NCBI GenBank assembly: GCA_051881455.1
Contig: JBJEPX010000048.1
Coordinates: forward strand, 1-48,381
DNA: 48,381 nucleotides
Direction: 5' to 3'
DNA from: Fimenecus sp051881455
Lineage (GTDB): Bacteria > Bacillota > Clostridia > Oscillospirales > Acutalibacteraceae
Shown: in pieces, positions 1 to 7,791 of the stretch
How the letters are laid out: every line of letters starts with the position of its first letter
How positions within the stretch are numbered: the first letter of the stretch is position 1
Notes under the pieces: generated by a model
Databases searched by the model: none
What the model saw: only the letters and a program-made list of their open reading frames with translations
What the model was told of the DNA's origin: nothing
Position numbers and translations under genes: made by a program

Positions 1-702
1 AAAGAGAAGAGCATGGCTCACATCAATGCAGGCGCAAAGAAGGTTGTTATCTCTGCTCCCGCAGGCAACGACCTTAAAACAATCGTATTCTCAGTTAACG
101 AGGATACTCTTACTGCTGATGATCAGATTATCTCTGCTGCGTCCTGCACAACAAACTGCCTTGCTCCCATGGCTAAGGCTCTTAACGATTATGCTCCCAT
201 CCAGAGCGGTATCATGAGCACAATCCACGCTTACACAGGCGACCAGATGATTCTTGACGGTCCTCACAGAAAGGGCGATATGAGAAGAGCAAGAGCCGGC
301 GCTGCTAACATTGTTCCCAACTCAACAGGCGCTGCAAAGGCAATCGGCCTTGTTATCCCCGAGCTTAACGGCAAGCTTATCGGTTCTGCACAGCGTGTTC
401 CCGTTCCCACAGGTTCAACAACAATCCTTACAGCTGTTGTTAAGGGCAACGATGTAACAAAAGAGGGCATCAACGCTGCTATGAAGGCTGCTGCTTCTGA
501 GTCTTACGGCTACAACGAAGACCCCATCGTTTCTTCCGATGTTATCGGCATGAGATACGGCTCACTCTTTGATGCTACTCAGACAATGGTTTCAAAGATT
601 GCTGACGACCTTTATGAGGTTCAGGTTGTTTCTTGGTATGATAACGAGAACAGCTACACAAGCCAGATGGTTCGTACAATCAAGTATTTCGCAGAGCTTT
701 AA
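1..702 (+). CDS. gapA: Glyceraldehyde-3-phosphate dehydrogenase, 5'-truncated by window edge
   Basis: Type I NAD-dependent GAPDH, which oxidises and phosphorylates glyceraldehyde-3-phosphate in glycolysis in the cytosol. The reading frame is open from base 1 (codons K-E-K-S before the first visible Met), so the gene begins outside the window. About 233 of the usual ~335 residues are visible, and roughly the first 100, with most of the NAD-binding fold, are missing. The catalytic motif SCTTNC is present with its nucleophile Cys at bases 145-147. The later hallmarks STIHAYTGDQ, RRARAGAANIVP, and WYDNENSYTSQ near the C-terminus are all intact. Codon choice is strongly skewed to GCT, CTT, GTT and GGC, as in highly expressed genes, and resembles the pair at 32.8-34.6 kb. 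A clear terminator follows 26 bases after the stop. Confidence 0.98.
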   Translation, partial: KEKSMAHINAGAKKVVISAPAGNDLKTIVFSVNEDTLTADDQIISAASCTTNCLAPMAKALNDYAPIQSGIMSTIHAYTGDQMILDGPHRKGDMRRARAGAANIVPNSTGAAKAIGLVIPELNGKLIGSAQRVPVPTGSTTILTAVVKGNDVTKEGINAAMKAAASESYGYNEDPIVSSDVIGMRYGSLFDATQTMVSKIADDLYEVQVVSWYDNENSYTSQMVRTIKYFAEL

Positions 703-728
703 TTCTTAAATTAAACAAAGTGAAATCA

Positions 729-760
729 GGGCAGATACCAATAAGGTATCTGCCCTTTTT
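729..760 (+). terminator. Rho-independent terminator of gapA
   Basis: A perfect 11-bp stem GGGCAGATACC/GGTATCTGCCC (729-739 and 745-755) with an AATAA loop is followed by five T's. Confidence 0.93.
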
Positions 761-804
761 GTTGGTTATTTATAATAATTGCCCCTAAAAGCATACCGCA
801 CGCC

Positions 805-877
805 TTGTCTCCCCTGAAAGGGGAGATGTCAACGAAGTTGACAGAGGGGTTGTAGGAGCGGGTCTCCGTGCCCGCCC
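805..877. repeat. Intergenic palindromic repeat units (two-hairpin module plus GTAGGAGCGGG unit)
   Basis: The first unit holds two adjacent hairpins, CTCCCCTGAAAGGGGAG and GTCAACGAAGTTGAC, followed by AGAGGGGTT. The same two-hairpin module recurs, inverted, at about 40647-40688 and 47637-47679. The next unit (852-877) starts GTAGGAGCGGG and closes with CCCGCCC. The gap 703-1060 between the convergent gapA and the acyltransferase gene contains the gapA terminator and these repeats; I see no gene in it. Confidence 0.85.
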
Positions 878-898
878 GAAAATTTACTGTAATTTGAC

Positions 899-990
899 GG
901 CGGGGGCAAGCATTACTCGCCTGTCGGCTCAGACAGCGCTTCTGCTCATTTTATTCGCAGAGGTGTCCACCGGACACCCGCGCCCCCGCC
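899..990 (+). repeat. 92-nt GC-rich structured repeat, copy 1
   Basis: The element is bounded by GGCGGGGGC and GCGCCCCCGCC, which can pair as an outer stem. Inside are the palindromes CTGTC-GGCTCA-GACAG and GGTGTCCACCGGACACC. A second copy on the opposite strand at 11022-11113 differs at only two of 92 positions. It has no coding frame of note. Confidence 0.85.
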
Positions 991-1022
991 ATACATGGTT
1001 GGAATTGATTTTGCGGAAAATT

Positions 1023-1047
1023 TGCGGGCGATTCGCACCGCCCCTAC
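1023..1047 (-). repeat. Palindromic GTAGGGG unit (degenerate)
   Basis: A unit of the GCGATTC type ending CGCCCCTAC, that is, GTAGGGG on the minus strand. Its right arm has decayed (GCGATTCGCACCGC), so the pairing is only partial. It lies just beyond the 3' end of the acyltransferase gene. Confidence 0.7.
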
Positions 1048-1060
1048 AAAATCACGGTAA

Positions 1061-2359
1061 TTATTCGTTATAATTATTTTTATACTTCTTTTCCTGTATC
1101 ATCTTATACATTTCCTCTGTTGCAAAGGAAAGCTTTGTTATGCAGTTCTTTTGCGAGGGATAGCAGAAAAAGGAATCGTCCTTTGTGGAAATATCAATAC
1201 AGTCGTCCTTTTCAATATGGCAGTAGTCATATTCCACATGGAGGCTATACATACTTTGGGGTGTGCGGTGAATACGGTATTTTTCCCCGTTGTATTCGCC
1301 TTCAAGCACAAAGCCGTTTTCCGCATCGTGGGTAAGGTGTGCATCGCCAAGATAAACAAAGCTTCTTGTCCAGGGCAGGGAATAAACACGTACATCGTTT
1401 GAAAAGCTGTATGTGCCCTCCTCTAACTGACGGCGGACTTCGCTCCGTTCCCATTCAAACCAATCGGGGATATGGGAAAAATATGTTTCTCCGCCTTGCG
1501 CCTTTAATTCGCCCAGCTCCGTCATTTCCCAGCGTTTGCCGCAATGCTCACAGAAAAGCTCCGTACCCTTTGAGTTCATCTCATATTCCGTTTTACATTC
1601 GGGGCACTGATACAGCACCTTGTGGAGTCCCTCGGCACGGAAATCCTCCGTAACCTTAATACCGTGCTCTTTTTGCCAGCGGTATTCATCATACTCCATC
1701 GCCTTGCGGACAACGGCATTTATCTCCTCGGCAGAAAGCTTTTCAACCTCCTCAGCGGTGAGAATCTGCTTCATTTCCGCATAAAGGGGGACTTTTCTCT
1801 TTCTGTAAAAATCCCAGAAGGGCGTCATAAGATAATTTCCGTGATATAAAAGCGTGGCAACAGGTACTTTGCATTTTTTAATGAGCTTGCCCAAAGAATC
1901 GGGCAGAATTGCCGTTGTACCAACGGGAGCATATTTTGCCTCGGGATACATACAAAGTACATCGCCGTATTCCCTTAACACCTTATAGCTTGCCCTCACA
2001 AGGCTTAAATCCGTGGTGAATTTACGCTTGCAAATGCACCCCAGCCACTCAATAAGCGCGGCGCGCAGATAAAAAGCCTCAACCGTTGCAATATTGTTTA
2101 CCCTGTGGGGATATGTGGCAATACAGTTTATTTGAAAATCCACAAAGGTATGGTGATTACACAAAAGTATATAGGGCGGCTTTAGATTTTCCGTGTTGAT
2201 TTTGTCTATTTTATAGCCCTGCACCTGACGGGGCATCAAAGCCTTTGATAAAAGATACATTACACCCGCCGCAAATTTTGTTTGCCGCTTGGGCATTTTA
2301 GATGTATCGTAATGCTTTATTTTTTTAGGGTAATTTACGTAATCCTTTATTTCTTCCAT
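1061..2359 (-). CDS. PlsC-type lysophospholipid/1-acylglycerol-phosphate acyltransferase family protein with zinc ribbon
   Basis: Probable membrane-associated acyltransferase of the PlsC/LPLAT family, which transfers acyl groups to lysophospholipid-type acceptors. The HX4D catalytic motif is seen as NHHTFVD (His69 and Asp74 by my start). A second family block, MYPEAKYAP, stands where PlsC enzymes carry the FPEGTRS-like substrate motif. After the ~240-residue catalytic part comes a probable zinc ribbon with paired CPEC and CEHC cysteines, then a tail of unknown function, so the protein (432 aa) is longer than simple PlsC enzymes (~200-250 aa). An upstream in-frame GTG at 2371 exists, but the ATG at 2359 has a GGAGG five bases before it and is the better start. 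It is a single gene facing gapA across the repeat-filled gap. The exact substrate is not evident. Confidence 0.8.
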   Translation of the reverse strand: MEEIKDYVNYPKKIKHYDTSKMPKRQTKFAAGVMYLLSKALMPRQVQGYKIDKINTENLKPPYILLCNHHTFVDFQINCIATYPHRVNNIATVEAFYLRAALIEWLGCICKRKFTTDLSLVRASYKVLREYGDVLCMYPEAKYAPVGTTAILPDSLGKLIKKCKVPVATLLYHGNYLMTPFWDFYRKRKVPLYAEMKQILTAEEVEKLSAEEINAVVRKAMEYDEYRWQKEHGIKVTEDFRAEGLHKVLYQCPECKTEYEMNSKGTELFCEHCGKRWEMTELGELKAQGGETYFSHIPDWFEWERSEVRRQLEEGTYSFSNDVRVYSLPWTRSFVYLGDAHLTHDAENGFVLEGEYNGEKYRIHRTPQSMYSLHVEYDYCHIEKDDCIDISTKDDSFFCYPSQKNCITKLSFATEEMYKMIQEKKYKNNYNE

Positions 2360-2433
2360 TCCGTCCTCCACCTGTTGTTTGTTACGGTAATTGTAACATA
2401 ATAATCACTTTGAGGCAATAGTGTTGAGAAAAT

Positions 2434-3309
2434 TTAATAATTTACCAAATTTGCCATATCCTGCGGCAAGGGTGATGTTATTTCAACTTCTTCTCCTGTT
2501 ACGGGGTGGGTAAAGCGGCAATAACAGCAATGAAGCGCCTGATGTGAGATTTCGTCACATGGCGTACCGTACATTGTATCTCCCGTAAGAGGCGTGCCGA
2601 GAGATGAAAAATGGACTCTAATCTGATGTGTTCTGCCTGTTACAAGATGTATTCTCAAAAGTGTTCTGCCGTTACTGTGTGCTATTGCTTTCCACTCCGT
2701 TACGGCTCTTTCTCCTCTTTCGTCAACTGTACGCAGAGTGATTATGGGGTCGGGGCGGTATATGGGGCGGTCGATTATGCCCTCTCCCTCATAAAGCCCC
2801 TCGGAAACTGCCATATATTCCTTATAAATTTTGCCCGAAAGCCTTGCGGCGGTGTATTTGTTAAGAGCGCACACAACTATTCCCGATGTGCCCTTGTCAA
2901 GCCTGCCCACAGCACGGAAAACCGCCGATTTTCCCTGCTTTTGCAGATGGTATGACACAGCGTTGGCAAGAGTATCGCCCTGATGGTTGTGGGAGGGGTG
3001 TAAGGCAAGCCCCGCAGGCTTGTCAACAATGAGCAAATCATTGTCCTCATACAGAATTTTTAAATCAAACTCCAAAGGCTCTGCGATGCTGTTTTCGTCA
3101 CTGTCCGAGGGTATATGCAGCCGCAGAATATCGCCTTTTTTCATAAAATCCACGGTGCGGATATGCTCTCCGTTTAAGGTTATGCCGTCGGGAACATTTT
3201 TAAGGTTACGGATAAGCCTTGCGGAGGCTTTTATCTCTGTTTTTAAAAAGGCAAGCACCTTTTTCCCGTCGTAATTCTCTTCAATTTTGTATTCAAGATA
3301 ACGCTCCAT
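2434..3309 (-). CDS. RluA/RluD-family RNA pseudouridine synthase
   Basis: Converts specific uridines of rRNA (or tRNA) to pseudouridine. The N-terminal ~75 residues look like an S4-type RNA-binding domain (SARLIRNLKNVPDGITLNG). The catalytic domain contains the family signature GRLDKGTSG with the catalytic Asp138, preceded by the KPAGLALHPS block. RIHLVTGRTHQIRVHF follows, the usual second conserved block. Length (291 aa) is normal. Start ATG at 3309. It is close to the acyltransferase (74-bp gap) on the same strand, so the two may be co-transcribed. Which rRNA position it modifies cannot be told from the sequence. Confidence 0.93.
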   Translation of the reverse strand: MERYLEYKIEENYDGKKVLAFLKTEIKASARLIRNLKNVPDGITLNGEHIRTVDFMKKGDILRLHIPSDSDENSIAEPLEFDLKILYEDNDLLIVDKPAGLALHPSHNHQGDTLANAVSYHLQKQGKSAVFRAVGRLDKGTSGIVVCALNKYTAARLSGKIYKEYMAVSEGLYEGEGIIDRPIYRPDPIITLRTVDERGERAVTEWKAIAHSNGRTLLRIHLVTGRTHQIRVHFSSLGTPLTGDTMYGTPCDEISHQALHCCYCRFTHPVTGEEVEITSPLPQDMANLVNY

Positions 3310-3339
3310 ACAAAATATACCTTTTCATCTGTATTTCTA

Positions 3340-3367
3340 TTGAATTATACCACAAAACGAGTATAAT
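3340..3367 (+). promoter_or_regulatory. Sigma-A-type promoter of the PII-like/antiporter pair
   Basis: TTGAAT (3340-3345), a 16-bp spacer and TATAAT (3362-3367), followed 31 bp later by the ATG at 3399. Confidence 0.75.
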
Positions 3368-3398
3368 ATATAGAGAAATTTTTAAAGGAGGCACTTTT

Positions 3399-3743
3399 AT
3401 GCAGCTTTTAATATTGATATTACACAGCCAGCGCCATATGGCAAAGGTTACGGCAGGTATGCTCGCCTCGGGTATTCACGGCGGCTCGCTTCTCGACTGC
3501 GAGGGAGTTTTGCAGGCGGTGGGGCGTGATTCCGTTGAACCCCCTCCCATATTCGGCTCACTTCGTCAATATCTTAATCCCGATAAAGGGGAAATGAACA
3601 AAATCCTGATTTCTGCCATTGAGGATTCACAGGTGGAAACGGTTAAAAAAATCGTGAACGATGTAACAGGCGGTCTTGACAAGGCGAACACGGGCATTTT
3701 AATGACCGTTCCGCTCCTTAATGTTGAGGGCTTGGCAAAATAA
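3399..3743 (+). CDS. PII-like (GlnB superfamily) small protein
   Basis: A 114-aa protein that looks like a PII-superfamily fold (ferredoxin-like beta-alpha-beta repeats: a QLLILILHS opening strand, helix, a loop near residues 45-65, then a second half KILISAIEDSQVETVKKIVNDV). Canonical PII proteins are trimeric nucleotide sensors that bind and gate transporters. It lacks the classical T-loop tyrosine context, so it would be a PII-like rather than a GlnB protein. The frame is open further upstream, but the ATG at 3399 has AAAGGAGG seven bases before it and a promoter directly upstream. The antiporter gene starts 43 bp after its stop on the same strand, so the protein may regulate that transporter (inference). 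The family assignment rests on pattern and context, not on a search. Confidence 0.6.
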   Translation: MQLLILILHSQRHMAKVTAGMLASGIHGGSLLDCEGVLQAVGRDSVEPPPIFGSLRQYLNPDKGEMNKILISAIEDSQVETVKKIVNDVTGGLDKANTGILMTVPLLNVEGLAK

Positions 3744-3786
3744 AAATCCGTTAAAAATCGGTGTGCATTTTTTGGGGTGAAAAGAA

Positions 3787-4959
3787 ATGAACACATTATT
3801 ATCATTGTCCTTGGGAATGGTTTTGGGGCTCCTGATGACAAGAATAATGAAAAAAATAAATCTGCCCAATGTTACGGGCTATCTTATTGCAGGGCTTATT
3901 GCAGGGCCTTACTGCTTAAAGATTTTTTCCGCAGGCGAATTAGACAATATGACGGTTGTCACCAATGCGGCGCTGGGCTTTATAGCCTTTTCCATAGGCG
4001 GCGAATTTAAGCTTTCCGCATTAAAGCAGTTGGGTGCAAAAATATTTGTTATTACTCTTTTTGAGGCTGTGGGAGCGTCGGTGCTTGTGTCAGCGGTGCT
4101 TTTGGCAATGGGTTACAATGCACCTCTTGCCCTTGTCTTAGGAGCAATAGCCAGTGCTACCGCGCCTGCCGCTACTCTTATGGTCGTTCGGCAATACAAA
4201 GCGTCGGGGCCTGTTACCTCCACTCTTTTGCCTGTTGTTGCCATAGACGACGCTGTTTGTCTTATGCTGTTTTCAATTCTTTCCTCTGTGGCAAAAACCA
4301 TTGAGGCGGGAAACGGCTTTCAAGTTTACGCAACTATTATAAAGCCTCTCATTGAAATTGTACTTTCCCTTGTAATCGGCTTTGCCGTGGGAATTGTGCT
4401 TTCATTATGTTCAAAATTCTTCAAATCGAGAGCAAACAGAATTTCCCTTGTTGTAACAGCCGTGTTTTTAGGCGTAGGTCTTTCGGAGCTTATGGGACTT
4501 TCGTCTCTTTTGTTTTGTATGGCAATCGGTGCGGCGCTGGCAAATTTCAGCCCTGTTTCGGACGCTGTGCTTGAAGGAACCGACCGCTGGACTCCTCCCC
4601 TGTTTATGCTGTTTTTCGTAATATCGGGTGCGCAGTTCAATTTTTCAATTCTGCCGCAGGTAGGGCTTGTGGGCATTGCTTATATCCTGCTGCGTTCCTT
4701 AGGTAAATATTTCGGCGCAATGGCAGGGTGCGCAATAGTAAAAACGGAAAAAACCGTTCAGAAATATCTGGGCATAACGCTTTTGCCTCAGGCAGGCGTG
4801 GCAATAGGTATGGCTCAGCTCTCACTGACCGTTGTTCCCGAATACGGAGAGCAGATAAGAGCCGTTGTTTTGTGCGCAACGCTTATATATGAGCTTGTAG
4901 GCCCTCTGCTCACAAAGGCTGCGCTTACAAAAGCGGGAGAAATCAGTAAAGGAAAATAA
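3787..4959 (+). CDS. CPA2-family cation:proton antiporter (KefB/NapA-like membrane domain)
   Basis: A 390-aa integral membrane protein with about 12-13 hydrophobic segments and no cytosolic TrkA-N or TrkA-C domain. The start has the family look (NLPNVTGYLIAGLIAGPY), followed by a glycine-rich IGGEFKLSALKQLG segment and the unwound-helix region ASATAPAATLMVVRQYKASGP. Two acidic residues in VVAIDDAVCLMLFS match the conserved ion-binding DD-type site of CPA2 antiporters. It exchanges Na+ or K+ for protons across the membrane. ATG at 3787 with a GGGGTGA upstream. Probably in an operon with the PII-like gene before it. The truncated DUF5703 gene starts 2 bp after its stop. Confidence 0.88.
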   Translation: MNTLLSLSLGMVLGLLMTRIMKKINLPNVTGYLIAGLIAGPYCLKIFSAGELDNMTVVTNAALGFIAFSIGGEFKLSALKQLGAKIFVITLFEAVGASVLVSAVLLAMGYNAPLALVLGAIASATAPAATLMVVRQYKASGPVTSTLLPVVAIDDAVCLMLFSILSSVAKTIEAGNGFQVYATIIKPLIEIVLSLVIGFAVGIVLSLCSKFFKSRANRISLVVTAVFLGVGLSELMGLSSLLFCMAIGAALANFSPVSDAVLEGTDRWTPPLFMLFFVISGAQFNFSILPQVGLVGIAYILLRSLGKYFGAMAGCAIVKTEKTVQKYLGITLLPQAGVAIGMAQLSLTVVPEYGEQIRAVVLCATLIYELVGPLLTKAALTKAGEISKGK

Positions 4960-4961
4960 AA

Positions 4962-5744
4962 ATGATATCTTCATACGATTTCAAATATAAAGGTCTTATG
5001 AAAAGCGCAATGGAATCTATTCCGTTGGGAAACGGCGATTTGGGCGCAAATCTTTGGGCAAGCGGGAATGAAATCAATATTCTGCTTTCAAAAACAGACG
5101 CGTTCAGCCGATTGCACAGACTTTTAAAAACGGGTTATATCAAACTGCGCTTTCAGGATGGAGTGCTTAATAAGAATTTAGACTTTCATCTTGCCCTTGA
5201 AGAGGGAATTCTCAAAATAAGCAATGAAAATATCCGTGCGGAGATTTATGCCGACGCTTTTGAGCCTGTTTACATAATGGAAATTGAGGGCAAAGGCGTT
5301 TCGGGAATGACTCTTGAAGTAATCAATTACCGAAGCCACAGAGAAAAAATTGCCCATAACGACCGAAGCAACTATCAGTTAAACTGCGAAAGCAATGAGG
5401 ATACGGGATTTGACTGCACTGAGGACGCAGATGTTATGTTTTCGGAGGGCGACGGCACCTTGGGGCAAATGCACCAAAACAGCACCTCGCTTTATGAATT
5501 CAGCCTTTCCCATCAGCATCTTGAAAATTATCCCGAAAAACACGATTTTCTTACAGGTCTTACCTTCGGCTTTCTCGCAAAGTCAGATGAAATGATAACG
5601 AGGGGACACACTCTCACGGTTAAAGACGGAGCAGAAAGGGTTACTGTTGCCATACATTCCCTTACCTTAGCGTTTTATTACTTTTTACATCTGTATGCTG
5701 AGGGGCTCATACCCTTGTATCTTGAAAATGTTTTTGAAAAATAG
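4962..5744 (+). pseudogene. Truncated DUF5703-like (glycoside-hydrolase-associated N-terminal domain) gene
   Basis: The first ~233 residues resemble the N-terminal domain of DUF5703 proteins, a carbohydrate-active beta-sandwich related to the N-terminal domains of large glycosidases: SIPLGNGDLGANLW followed by LLSKTDAFSRL. Such proteins are normally over 600 aa with a catalytic region behind this domain. Here the frame ends at 260 aa, and its last ~25 residues (LAFYYFLHLYAEGL onward) are simply the antisense of the end of the araC-type gene, which overlaps it by 67 bp. The catalytic part therefore appears deleted with a junction near 5650-5678. It has no signal peptide. I infer a remnant that may still be translated from the antiporter operon, but is unlikely to be an active enzyme. 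Confidence 0.7.
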
Positions 5745-6517
5745 CTCATATCGTTAAATCCGCAGGAAAGTGCGATTTCGGTAATTGAGCTATCCGTCAT
5801 TAAAAGCTTTTCTCCTGCCGATTCAATTCGGTAATAGTTTAAATATTCAATGGGCGTTTTGCCTGTCATGGCAGAGAAGGCACGGCAAAAATACCGCGGG
5901 GACATTCCTGCCACCTTTGCCATCTCATCAAGAGTTATGGTTTCGTAATAATTGCTTCTGATGAAGGTGAGAACATTTTTAAGCTTATTTATTTTAACCC
6001 TGTCACGGCTTATGTTCTCAGGTGGCTTTTTTAAACAAATCATTTTTCCCATAAGCTGCCACATAAGCCCTACCGTTGTCCACTCATAGCCGTGCTGTTC
6101 CGTTTCCATACACTCAAAAATTTTATCCGCCAACACGGAACAATCACTGCCCTTTTTAAAAACGGAGGTATATCCGTTTCGGTCAGCCAAAAACTCCGCC
6201 GCAGAGCGTGAGCAGACGGGGGTATCGTGCAAAAGTGTACCCAAATCAAAAACCACACATTCATATATACAGTTATCAGGAGTTCCGCCGTGGACTACTC
6301 CGTCGCCAATCCAGGCGCAGTCCCCTGATTCCAAAACGGTGGTAACGCCGTCAAGAGACAGAGAAAATGTACCCTGCTGAACAAGAATAAGCTCGTATTC
6401 AAGATGCCAATGCAGAGGCATATGATACCGAGGAGAAGATTTATCAACATAATATAGCTCAATGGGGAAATCAAAGGTTCCCCTTTTTTTGTTTTCATAA
6501 AGCTCGCTGTAATCCAA
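5678..6517 (-). CDS. AraC-family transcriptional regulator, likely of the fucose operon
   Basis: A 279-aa regulator with an N-terminal cupin-type sensing domain (HMPLHWHLEYELILVQQG around residues 32-49) and a C-terminal AraC double helix-turn-helix (about 180-279), including MAKVAGMSPRYFCRAFSAMTG and the second-helix signature ALSCGFNDMSYFSKTFSRYKG. It starts with TTG at 6517, supported by AAGGTGA six bases upstream; no better ATG exists. It is transcribed divergently from fucA across a ~115-bp gap that holds an inverted repeat and a promoter with a poor -35, so it probably activates the fucose genes in response to a sugar (inference). Its 3' end overlaps the truncated DUF5703 gene tail to tail. 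Confidence 0.9.
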   Translation of the reverse strand: MDYSELYENKKRGTFDFPIELYYVDKSSPRYHMPLHWHLEYELILVQQGTFSLSLDGVTTVLESGDCAWIGDGVVHGGTPDNCIYECVVFDLGTLLHDTPVCSRSAAEFLADRNGYTSVFKKGSDCSVLADKIFECMETEQHGYEWTTVGLMWQLMGKMICLKKPPENISRDRVKINKLKNVLTFIRSNYYETITLDEMAKVAGMSPRYFCRAFSAMTGKTPIEYLNYYRIESAGEKLLMTDSSITEIALSCGFNDMSYFSKTFSRYKGMSPSAYRCKK

Positions 6518-6549
6518 AAAATCACCTTCAAGTGAATATTGTCATAGTT

Positions 6550-6595
6550 TTGGCGCATAATCCGCCAAGCAGATTGTTTGTAATTATAATATAAT
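6550..6595 (+). promoter_or_regulatory. Candidate AraC operator and fuc operon promoter
   Basis: An inverted repeat TTGGCG-N7-CGCCAA (6550-6568) sits about 17-22 bp upstream of two overlapping -10 boxes, TATAAT (6585-6590 and 6590-6595). No good -35 hexamer lies at the right spacing, as expected for an activator-dependent promoter. Confidence 0.55.
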
Positions 6596-6631
6596 ACAAT
6601 TAAAGTATTGTCAATAATAGGAGGTAAAACA

Positions 6632-7342
6632 ATGCAGAACATTGATGTAATCAAAGAACAGATTTGCGATGTGTGCCATAAAATGTGGCAATTGGGCTGG
6701 GTTGCCGCCAACGACGGCAATGTAAGCGTCCGCCTTGAAGACGGCAGAATACTTGCCACTCCCACAGGCATGAGCAAATCGTTCATAACGCCTGAAAAAC
6801 TGGTTTTGCTCGACAAAGAGGGAAATGTGCTTGAAGCCGCCGACGGTCTTCGTCCGTCAAGCGAAATTAAAATGCATCTGCGCTGTTATGACAAGCGGGA
6901 CGATGTAATGAGCGTTATTCACGCACATCCGCCGGGAGCAACAGGCTTTGCCGTGGCTCACAAGGCAATGGATATGTATAATATGATTGAAGATGTTGCC
7001 GTTATCGGCGCCGTTCCGCTGACGCCCTACGGTACACCCTCTACTATCGAAGTTCCCAACGCCATTGAGCCGTATTTGGAGGAGCACGATGTAATGCTTC
7101 TTGAAAACCACGGTGCGCTGGCGGTTGGCAGCGATGTAATCACCGCTTTTTACCGAATGGAAAGCCTTGAACTTTGGGCAAAAATTACAATCAACGCAGT
7201 AATTTTAGGCGGAAGCCACGACATCAGCCGTGAGAACATTCAAAAGCTTATTGATTTGAGGGGATATTACAGAGTAACGGGTAGGCACCCCGGCTACAAG
7301 CTGTTTAACCCCGACGATGAGATTTTGCATAAAAAGGACTGA
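6632..7342 (+). CDS. fucA: L-fuculose-1-phosphate aldolase (class II aldolase/adducin family)
   Basis: Splits L-fuculose-1-phosphate into dihydroxyacetone phosphate and L-lactaldehyde, using zinc. Visible active-site elements are the phosphate loop ANDGNVSVR, the catalytic Glu78 in SSEIKMH, zinc ligands His97 and His99 in HAHPPG, and His160 in LENHGALAVG. Length is 236 aa, normal for the family. An in-frame GTG-type extension to 6608 exists, but AGGAGGT at 6619-6625 places the start at the ATG at 6632. It is the first gene of the fucA-fucU-kinase-fucI operon; fucU starts 11 bp after its stop. A rhamnulose-phosphate aldolase role is possible on sequence alone, but fucI and fucU in the same operon favour fucose. 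Confidence 0.92.
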   Translation: MQNIDVIKEQICDVCHKMWQLGWVAANDGNVSVRLEDGRILATPTGMSKSFITPEKLVLLDKEGNVLEAADGLRPSSEIKMHLRCYDKRDDVMSVIHAHPPGATGFAVAHKAMDMYNMIEDVAVIGAVPLTPYGTPSTIEVPNAIEPYLEEHDVMLLENHGALAVGSDVITAFYRMESLELWAKITINAVILGGSHDISRENIQKLIDLRGYYRVTGRHPGYKLFNPDDEILHKKD

Positions 7343-7353
7343 GGAGGAAGATT

Positions 7354-7791
7354 ATGCTTAAAGGTGTTCCCTCAATAATTTCCCCCGAGCTTTTAAAGGC
7401 TCTTGCACAAATGGGCCACGGCGATGAGTTGGTTATTGCCGACGGTAATTTCCCCTGCCACAGCGTAGGTAAAAATTCCATAGTTATCCGTGCGGACGGC
7501 CACGGCGTACCCGAAATTCTTGACGCTGTTTTACAGCTTATCCCTTTGGATACATATACCGAAAAGCCTGTTGCGCTGATGGAGATTGTCCCCGGTGATG
7601 ATTGCCCCACGCCGCCTATTTGGTCGGAGTATGAAAAAATACTCAACAAATATGAGCCCACGCATCACGATATTGATTTTACCGAGCGCTTTGCCTTTTA
7701 CGAGCGTGCAAAGGACGCATATCTTATAATCGCAACGGGCGAAAAGGCAATTTATGCCAACATATTGCTTAAAAAAGGTGTGGTAAAATGA
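7354..7791 (+). CDS. fucU: L-fucose mutarotase (RbsD/FucU family)
   Basis: Interconverts alpha and beta L-fucose so that the correct anomer reaches the isomerase. The 145-aa protein has the RbsD/FucU signature near the N-terminus: GVPSIISPELLKALAQMGHGDELVIADGNFP cut here into its key parts, with the catalytic His22 in MGHGDE and Asp30 in ADGN. A C-terminal IIATGEKAIYANILLKKG block is also typical. A strong GAGGAGG precedes the ATG by seven bases. Its stop overlaps the kinase start by four bases (ATGA), so the two genes are translationally coupled. Confidence 0.93.
   Translation: MLKGVPSIISPELLKALAQMGHGDELVIADGNFPCHSVGKNSIVIRADGHGVPEILDAVLQLIPLDTYTEKPVALMEIVPGDDCPTPPIWSEYEKILNKYEPTHHDIDFTERFAFYERAKDAYLIIATGEKAIYANILLKKGVVK

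Noticed and set aside
1120..1653. Plus-strand ORFs opposite the acyltransferase gene
   Set aside because: They are shadows of the minus-strand gene, which has clear catalytic motifs; no ribosome sites.
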